Shown here: positions 57,663-64,000 of the stretch, piece by piece
Position numbering within the stretch: the first letter of the stretch is position 1
Layout of the letters: every line of letters starts with the position of its first letter
Assembly: GCA_001557505.1 (NCBI GenBank)
Contig: LSAX01000010.1
Location: forward strand, 434,001 to 498,000
Direction: 5' to 3'
From: Reticulascus tulasneorum
Taxonomy: Eukaryota; Ascomycota; Sordariomycetes; Glomerellales; Reticulascaceae
DNA: 64,000 nt
The notes under the pieces: model-generated
The model's database searches: none
What the model saw: the letters and a program-made list of their open reading frames with translations, nothing else
Told to the model about the DNA's origin: nothing
Translations under genes and position numbers: made by a program

Positions 57663-60011
57663 ATGATGGGCCTTACTACAATCCTCACCGCTTTTCTCCT
57701 GGCGGTGCGCCTCTTTTCTCTCTCGGCTCTCGCAGCACCCGCTCCCAGCCCTGAAGCTCCGCTCGCTGCAGCGGCTTCTTCATACTGGCTCTCTTCGATC
57801 GCGCGACAAGGCAGGCCTCCATTCGGAGCTTCTGGCTACAAAATCTTCCGCAATGTCAAGGACTACGGTGCCAGGGGCGATGGCGTCACAGATGACACAG
57901 AAGCCATCAACGCTGCCATCAGAGAAGGAAACCGCTGCGGATTTGGCTGTGACTCGAGCACCACCACTCCCGCTATTGTCTACTTCCCTGAGGGAACGTA
58001 CATCGTCAGCAAGCCCATCTTCCAGTACTACTACACCCAGATGATCGGAGATGCCGTCAACCTCCCTACCATCAAAGCAGCCGCTAGCTTTACTGGTATG
58101 GCCGTAATCGATGCGAATCCCTATGACGACCGAGGAAACAACGCATTCACCAACCAGAACAACTTCTGGCGCCAGATCAGAAACTTCAAAATCGACCTGA
58201 CCGGTATGCCCTTCACTTCGGGCGCTGGTATCCACTGGCAAGTCGCCCAAGCCACCAGCTTGCAGAACATCGTCTTCAACATGCGAACTGATGGCGGTGA
58301 CGCCAACGTTCAGCAAGGAATCTTCATGGACAATGGATCTGGTGGCTTTATGACCGATCTTACCTTCAACGGTGGCAAATTCGGAGCATTCCTCGGCAGC
58401 CAACAGTTCACTACCCGCAACTTGACCTTCAACAACTGCAGGACCGCTATTTTCATGAACTGGAACTGGGAATGGACTCTGCACAACATCAAGATCAACA
58501 ACTGCGGTATTGGTATTGACATGGCCAATGGCGGCGCAACCCAGACCGTTGGTTCGGTTCTGCTCCTCGACAGCGTCATCACAAACACCCCTGTCGGCAT
58601 CTCCACTGCCTACAGTCCGTCGTCCCGCTACACCAACGGCACACTGATTCTTGACAACGTTGACATGTCTGCCAACGTCGGCGTCGCGATTCAGAACGGG
58701 ATGACCAAAGCTACGATCCTGGGCGGTAACCAAAAAATTGGCTCTTGGATCCAAGGCAAGAACTACGCCGGCGCTAGCGGTGGAAATCCAGTCCAAGGTC
58801 CAGCCACTGTTGTCACGAAGCCTGCCGCTCTCCTCGACCAATCTGGCAAGATTGCTACCCGAAGCAAGCCTCAGTATGAGAACGTGCCCGTCGCCAACTT
58901 CCTCAGCGCAAAGGCCAACGGGTGCAAGGGCGATGGCGCAAGCGATGACACTGCTGCCATCCAAGCACTGTTCAACAAGGCGGGTCCCAATGACATTGTC
59001 TACTTTGACCATGGTGCATACATCATCACGGATACCGTCCAGGTTCCCAAGAACATCAAGATTACTGGCGAGATGTGGCCCCTTATCATGGCCGGTGGCA
59101 ACTCAGCATTTAAGGACCAAAACAATCCCAAGGTTATGCTGCGAGTTGGTCAGGTCGGCGATGTCGGCAACGTTGAAATCAGCGAGCTCATGATCGAGAC
59201 CCTTGGACCCCAGCCTGGCGCCATCCTCATGGAATGGAACGTCGCCGGCACCTCACCAGGCGCCGCTGGGCTCTGGGATGTTCATTTCCGTATCGGTGGC
59301 AGCGCCGGTACCCAGCTCCAGTCCGACAGGTGCTCCAAGAACCCCAACGTCGCTGCGCCCGCCAACCCTGCATGCATCGGAGCTTTCCTGCTCATTCACA
59401 TGACCGCGCAGTCCTCGGGCTACTTTGAGAACACATGGTGGTGGGTGTCAGACCACGAGCTTGACCTCGGCGACCACAACCAGATCAACATCTACAACGG
59501 CCGTGGAGTCCTCATCGAAGCCACCAAGGGCACCTGGCTCTGGGGCACTGCTTCCGAGCACAACGTCCTCTACAATTACCAGCTCAACAAGGCTCGAAAC
59601 GTCTACATGGCCCACATCCAGACCGAGACCGCCTACTTCCAAGGCAATCCCGACTCGAAAACGCCATTCACGGTGAACGCCAAGTATGCCGACCCTGACT
59701 TCAATGCTTTCTGCGCCGGCAAGTCGGCTGGCTGTGCCCGCACCTGGGGTCTCCGCGTTGTCGACTCCAGCGACGTCCTCATTTACGGCGCCGGTATGTA
59801 CAGCTTCTTCGATAACTACAGCCAAACATGCCTCCAGACCGAAAGCTGTCAGGAGCACATGGCGTCCATAGAGAACTCGCAAGTCAAGCTCTTCGGTATC
59901 AGTACCAAAGCCTCGGTCAACATGATCACCGTGAACGGTCAAGGCGCAATGCTCGATCGCGACAACCGCAATAACTTCTGCGCCACTCTGGCTGTCTTCT
60001 CCACGACCTAG
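57663..60011 (+). CDS. secreted GH55 exo-1,3-beta-glucanase
   Basis: Single exon, 782 residues. The signal peptide (MMGLTTILTAFLLAVRLFSL) is followed by two parallel beta-helix domains, the mark of GH55. The first begins VKDYGARGDGVTDDTEAINA (about residue 66) and the second KANGCKGDGASDDTAAIQAL (about residue 415). Between and after them are family strings such as GNNAFTNQNNFWRQIRNFKI, TWWWVSDHELDLGDHNQINI and GTWLWGTASEHNVLYNYQL. The enzyme releases glucose from beta-1,3-glucan in cell walls and storage glucan outside the cell. It could serve nutrition, wall turnover or mycoparasitism. A second ATG lies one codon downstream. The gene has no intron, unlike its neighbours. Confidence 0.93.
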   Translation: MMGLTTILTAFLLAVRLFSLSALAAPAPSPEAPLAAAASSYWLSSIARQGRPPFGASGYKIFRNVKDYGARGDGVTDDTEAINAAIREGNRCGFGCDSSTTTPAIVYFPEGTYIVSKPIFQYYYTQMIGDAVNLPTIKAAASFTGMAVIDANPYDDRGNNAFTNQNNFWRQIRNFKIDLTGMPFTSGAGIHWQVAQATSLQNIVFNMRTDGGDANVQQGIFMDNGSGGFMTDLTFNGGKFGAFLGSQQFTTRNLTFNNCRTAIFMNWNWEWTLHNIKINNCGIGIDMANGGATQTVGSVLLLDSVITNTPVGISTAYSPSSRYTNGTLILDNVDMSANVGVAIQNGMTKATILGGNQKIGSWIQGKNYAGASGGNPVQGPATVVTKPAALLDQSGKIATRSKPQYENVPVANFLSAKANGCKGDGASDDTAAIQALFNKAGPNDIVYFDHGAYIITDTVQVPKNIKITGEMWPLIMAGGNSAFKDQNNPKVMLRVGQVGDVGNVEISELMIETLGPQPGAILMEWNVAGTSPGAAGLWDVHFRIGGSAGTQLQSDRCSKNPNVAAPANPACIGAFLLIHMTAQSSGYFENTWWWVSDHELDLGDHNQINIYNGRGVLIEATKGTWLWGTASEHNVLYNYQLNKARNVYMAHIQTETAYFQGNPDSKTPFTVNAKYADPDFNAFCAGKSAGCARTWGLRVVDSSDVLIYGAGMYSFFDNYSQTCLQTESCQEHMASIENSQVKLFGISTKASVNMITVNGQGAMLDRDNRNNFCATLAVFSTT

Positions 60012-60883
60012 AAGGGCTGGAACGACACCCGGTCGGATAGTGGGCAGAACAGGACCGGCCAGCCATTCCGATCTGGCCCGGGACCGGTTGCCGCCGTTCG
60101 GATTGGAGGCTTCTGAGCACGCCTGTACATAGACTTCGATTCTCTCTGCCCTAGTGGCATTTTCGCACAAGAACATTTTTTGGACTGGACATATGTAGCA
60201 TCGGCAGGCCACAATAGGCGTTCACAGGGTTAGAAAAGCTCCTTGTATTGCCGACAGTGAAACACATTCGCTGTATATTGGTATTTAGTTACGGCAGGGG
60301 CTCGCAGTTGGCTGCCAAATATCCGATAGGCAGTTTTTTTGGTACCTCAGTTGACAAATACAAATCGATTCGTTCGAGACATCTGTTTCCTACCATGCAA
60401 TGTGCCACGATTAATCCACTAGGAGTGACCCTTTTCCCTTTTTTCTAAGGTTCGCCAAAGCCAGTAAGTTCTGGGATATCCACGATCGTCCTCGGCAGTA
60501 GCAGTCAGCTACACATGCCTTGTGCCAGAGGCGCGTCAGACCGTCTAGTTAGAGTTCTACTGCAGTCTTAAATATTCCATTGCCATGTGTCCTTTCACCA
60601 CGCCATCGTCAACCTCGGCGGAGGCGAGAGTCATGGGGAAAGGGCGGGTCGCTGATTGGGTGGGGCGGAGCTGGAATTCCCCGACATTCCGTCTCAGGGA
60701 CCAGGGGGCAGGCAAATGCAAACGTCATAGCCTGAAAGCGACACCTCTTTCCAGGGTTCCAAGCTCCAGACGTCGGCTGAACAAGAAGGGCTTCCTTTTC
60801 TTCCACAACTTATGAGCACATTTTGGTCCCATACAACAACCATACTCATGCGATAGCTTCAATTGCCGTCCATAGACTTCAGA
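60012..60883. other. intergenic
   Basis: GH55 3' flank and Scs3/FIT promoter side. A minus-strand frame covering most of this region and the next gene is a shadow. Confidence 0.5.
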
Positions 60884-61980
60884 ATGGACACCCCACCTTC
60901 CTCCAACCTCCGCTCTCGAACCCGCATTGGCGACCCGAAACCTGTGAGGGCCGCCGTTCGTCCTTCGCAATCGGGGCAGCCGTCCCAACCTCTGCCATCC
61001 CAACCCGCACAGCCAACGCAGCTGCCACAAACCATGAGGCGAAACCCGCCCCATCTGCCGACGCCGCTCGAGGCGGTGGTCCTCTCCATATTCCCCGTCA
61101 TCCTCCTCTTTGGCACCGCTTTCACCCTCCTCAGCCCCCAGACACGGGCCGCTCACTACGACCCCTTCACGCAGGCGCATTCGCAAGACTCGTTTGCGCC
61201 GAGCTACTTCGCACAAAAGAGCAACCTCTTCAATACCCTCTTCGTTAAGCGCGGGTGGTTCTGGACTAGCGCCGCGTTCTTCTCCTTCCTTTTCACGCAT
61301 CCTGCCACCAAGGCACAGTCGACACGGGTCCAGGGAGCCGTGCGCTGGGGTCTCGTCACCGGGTGGTGGTTCCTTGTTACGCAATGGTGCTTCGGGCCGG
61401 CGATTATCGATCGTGGGTTCCGCTGGACCGGCGGCAAGTGCGAGCTCATCGAGGAGAAGGTGGAGATTGGAGAGGGGGATATGAAGGAGGTATTCACGTC
61501 GGTGGCATGTAAGGCCGTGGGTGGGAACTGGCGGGGCGGACATGACATCTCCGGCCATGTGTTCCTGCTTGTCCTGGGGAGTGCGTTTCTGCTCCAGGAG
61601 GTGGGGTGGGTCGTGCTGCGATACACTGGACGCAGGAGAGAGGAGCGAAGCGTCGTGATGACGGACGGGGCGACCAAGAGCGCAACTGTTGAGGCGCAGG
61701 CTGAACGGGGGACCGGTGCTGGCCTGGACGGGCTTGGGCCAGGAGGGAAATTTGCGATCGGGGTCGTGGGGCTCAGTTGCTGGATGTTGCTGATGACGGC
61801 TATTTACTTTCACACGTGGTTTGAGAAGGTGAGTCTTATCTATGTCCTTTGGCGAAGACGGGATGCTAACTACAACAGCTTACGGGACTTATTACCGCGG
61901 TGGTTGCGCTCTATGGTGTGTACGTCCTACCAAGAGTCGTTCCAGCGGTGAGGCAGGTTGTGGGCTTGCCTGGGATATGA
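60884..61980 (+). CDS. SCS3: FIT-family ER membrane protein (Scs3-like acyl-CoA diphosphatase)
   Basis: Two exons (60884-61828, 61879-61980) give 348 residues. The intron has a GTGAGT donor and a CTAAC branch. A Pro/Gln-rich N-terminus precedes several membrane helices beginning PTPLEAVVLSIFPVILLFGT. Family signatures are the Cys/Trp-rich WFLVTQWCFGP, the catalytic-type HDISGH (GGHDISGHVFLLVL), and the second histidine in YFHTWFEK at the exon end. Splicing adds a last helix (LITAVVALYGVYVLP). FIT/Scs3 proteins sit in the ER, hydrolyse acyl-CoA to acyl-phosphopantetheine, and promote lipid-droplet budding and phospholipid homeostasis. Catalytic function is inferred from the two conserved histidine motifs. 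Confidence 0.88.
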
Positions 61981-62610
61981 TATTGGTGGTGGATGCAAGC
62001 TTAAGAGAAGATATTATATGGTGCAAGGAGTATGGCTACGTACGGCATAATAGAAATACCCATCTACGAACCATGATGACTTTGGCTGTGTCCTGGCGAA
62101 CTGAGTCTTGACGACCTGTGCAGGAGGAGAAGCCTGCTCTTGGATCTCCCATGGGAGAGCTATGGAGGCTGGATTTGCTGAGCTTGCCTACCACTTTGAT
62201 TCGCACTCTGCATTCAAGCAGAGCACCATAGGCAATGAGTTGTTGATTGTCACGGCCGCGACCAGGCCGCTGCTAGTTCAATTAAAGAACAAAAGCAACA
62301 GAATGCTTAAAGAAAGACATACAGAATAGCAGCAGAAGATGCAGTTAAAATAGGTCTTATGAGAATATACAGAATATTTTGGCGTCAGGGAATCTTTCTA
62401 CTTGTGTTCCAGATCCCGGACGCGATTCCACATGGGTTAGGTGAGGAAGCGGACATCCCACACTACCTACAGGTAGGTAGCTCTCTCATGGTGGGGTAGG
62501 TCGGTACACGAACGGTGTGCGATGACTTCATGTCAGCTCCAGCATTCTAGGCCACGTCTGCGACATTGGCGCTTTGCAAGCCGCCCACGGACATTTGGCC
62601 GAAGCCGAAA
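61981..62610. other. intergenic
   Basis: Spacer with the Scs3 3' flank and Ap4A-phosphorylase promoter side. No gene. Confidence 0.5.
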
Positions 62611-63709
62611 ATGTCCCCAATCAAAGTCCCCGGCAATCTTCCAGACCTCGTGAAAGCAGCATTCACCAAGGCTCGAGCCAATGGCGACTTGACTTACTAC
62701 CCGACCCAAGTAGCCCTATTGACCCCCAATTCAATCCCAGTAAGCTCTGCCACCAGCGGATAACGACCTTTGGCACAGTAGACTGACCTACCTTCCCATA
62801 TGGCAGTTCCAGCTTCGATTCTCTCCTGCTCTTGCGAACAAACCTGCAGCTCCGAGGCCGAAAACAGACGCTCCGCTGAAGCACTTTGACCCGTTCGAGA
62901 ATCCCGACCCAGGGCTGTTCGTTACGGAGATACCGCCGGGACATAACATTGTGTTGAACAAGTTTGCGGTCGTGCCGGAGCACTTCATCTTGAGCACGAA
63001 GGATTTCAAAGAGCAGACGCATTTGCTCGAGGCGGATGACCTAGCAGCTACATATGCCTGCATCGACGCGTACCGAGAATATGGTGCGGGGCATGATGGA
63101 GAGAATGGCGAGCTATTCGCGTACTTTAATAGCGGCACACACTCGGGGGCCAGTCAACCTCACCGGCACATTCAATTTCTGCCGGTCGCCCGTATGAGAG
63201 ATGGTCTGGAGGACGATCCTCAGGGTTCGAGGTGGACTGTGCTGGCGGACCGGCTCGGCACACAGGATACCTCGCATGTTCCATTCGTAACCTTCGCTCA
63301 GTCAATCAAGCCAGGCATTTCGTCATCCGAGCTGCACACCATATATCTCTCGCTCTACCGGAAAGCATGCGTTGCTGTGGAGAACCACTCGGGCATGGCA
63401 GGCGAGGATTGCACCTCGGACGACGAGGCTCATAGTGGCGCGGCTCAGATCAGCTACAACCTTGCCATGACGAGGGACACGATTGTCGTGGCCCCCAGGC
63501 TGGCAGAGGGGTCAACCATCACCGCAGACGGAACTCTTGTGGGCAAGCTGTCTTTGAACGGAACCGTGTTGGCCGGCACGGCGCTGGTAAAGAGTGAGGC
63601 GGAGTGGGATGCCTTAAGACAGAATGGGGAGGGCCCTGGCCTGATTGATGTTCTGAGTAAGATCGGCGCTCCCAATCACGAAAACAAGCTGGTGCACGAT
63701 GAGCTTTGA
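62611..63709 (+). CDS. APA2: Ap4A phosphorylase (diadenosine tetraphosphate phosphorylase)
   Basis: Two exons (62611-62739, 62807-63709) give 343 residues. The start ATG reads MSPIKVPGNLPDLVKAAFTK. After the GTAAGC...GGCAG intron the protein continues FQLRFSPALANKPAAPRPKT. The HIT-superfamily site appears as GASQPHRHIQFLP, with its catalytic His and neighbouring Gln. Other family strings are NKFAVVPEHFILSTKDFKEQ, SYNLAMTRDTIVVAPR, and the C-terminal IGAPNHENKLVHDEL. The enzyme cleaves Ap4A with phosphate to ADP and ATP in the cytosol. Yeast has the paralogues APA1 and APA2. The symbol is by family and does not decide between them. Confidence 0.92.
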
Positions 63710-63893
63710 GATGGCAAATACGACAAGCACGTAGGAGAAAATGCCTAGCGGCAACGATCTAGAAACAGTCCAAAACACCAGTACCGAGGCCCCCAGTTCG
63801 CAAGCAATCCAGCTCGGCCAAAACAGGGACGACATCCTTTGAAGGCCAAAGTCGTCAGCAATAATTCCGCGTCTCTTTCCTAAAAGCCATTGT

Positions 63894-64000
63894 TTATTCC
63901 TCATCTGCCTGGGCCAGCTCGTCCCACTTCTTTCGACAAGTCGAATTGCCAAAATGGTACGACCCTCCGTTTCTCTCAATGTAGTCCGCCACCCGCTTCC
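63894..64000 (-). CDS. 3' end of a gene cut by the window (fungal protein, class unknown)
   Basis: On the minus strand the last 34 codons read KRVADYIERNGGSYHF, then GNSTCRKKWDELAQADEE and a stop at 63894-63896. The CRKKWDEL string resembles the end of Myb/SANT-type DNA-binding domains ('W..VA..I......CR.KW..L'), so a regulator is possible. Too little is visible to decide. The gene continues beyond base 64000. Confidence 0.55.
   Translation of the reverse strand, partial: KRVADYIERNGGSYHFGNSTCRKKWDELAQADEE

Noticed and set aside
57780..59012. 410-codon minus-strand frame opposite the GH55 gene
   Set aside because: Shadow of the GH55 coding strand, caused by strong codon bias.
60725..61813. 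362-codon minus-strand frame over the Scs3 gene
   Set aside because: Shadow frame. The plus strand has the FIT-family signatures and a clean intron.

Overview
The window is nuclear DNA of a filamentous ascomycete (Pezizomycotina); the class is not resolved. The signs are short GT-AG introns of about 50-100 nt with CTAAC/CTGAC-like branch points near CAG/TAG acceptors, single-gene transcription units with large spacers, and fungal families: GH55 glucanase, BIM1-like X325 protein, DUF7704 membrane protein, HET remnant, F-box/WD40, Scs3/FIT, Ap4A phosphorylase and fungal-type cytosolic methionyl-tRNA synthetase. Exon joins given here were worked out by hand from reading frame and splice consensus. 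No transcript was available.

Left part (about 1-35 kb) looks accessory. It has an ankyrin-type protein with a signalling-type N-terminal domain (743-2918), short interstitial telomere-like repeats near 3.45 and 3.53 kb, a decayed acyl-protein thioesterase (4763-5580), a secreted subtilisin-like protease (6211-8693), a zinc-finger-like regulator (10520-13096), a small helical membrane protein (15304-15929), and a divergent pair of MFS transporter and ankyrin protein (16669-19814). Then follow a small Cys-rich protein, a GPI-type BIM1-like protein, a methyltransferase, a single-pass membrane protein, and an FAD-dependent oxidase (26578-28301). Two tRNA genes lie at 29.6 and 30.8 kb, followed by a modular Cys/His-repeat protein (31691-33198). 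Several genes resemble secondary-metabolism tailoring genes, but there is no backbone synthase, so I do not call a cluster.

Right part (about 35.6-64 kb) is mostly conserved. It has a GH43-like glycosidase, a HET fragment, cytosolic methionyl-tRNA synthetase, a WD40 protein, a zinc alcohol dehydrogenase of the cinnamyl-alcohol type, a DUF7704 protein, an F-box/WD40 protein, a GH55 exo-1,3-glucanase, the Scs3/FIT lipid-droplet protein, Ap4A phosphorylase, and the 3' end of one more gene cut by the window edge. Two gene-poor spacers of about 4.5 and 5 kb separate these genes.

The most unusual observations are two. First, the tRNA-Leu(CAA) gene carries a normal anticodon-loop intron plus a 52-nt GT...AG insertion in its D-loop, whose removal restores a standard D-arm. 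Second, the Cys/His-repeat protein has all three introns splitting the same histidine codon position of its repeat module, a clear trace of exon-module duplication.
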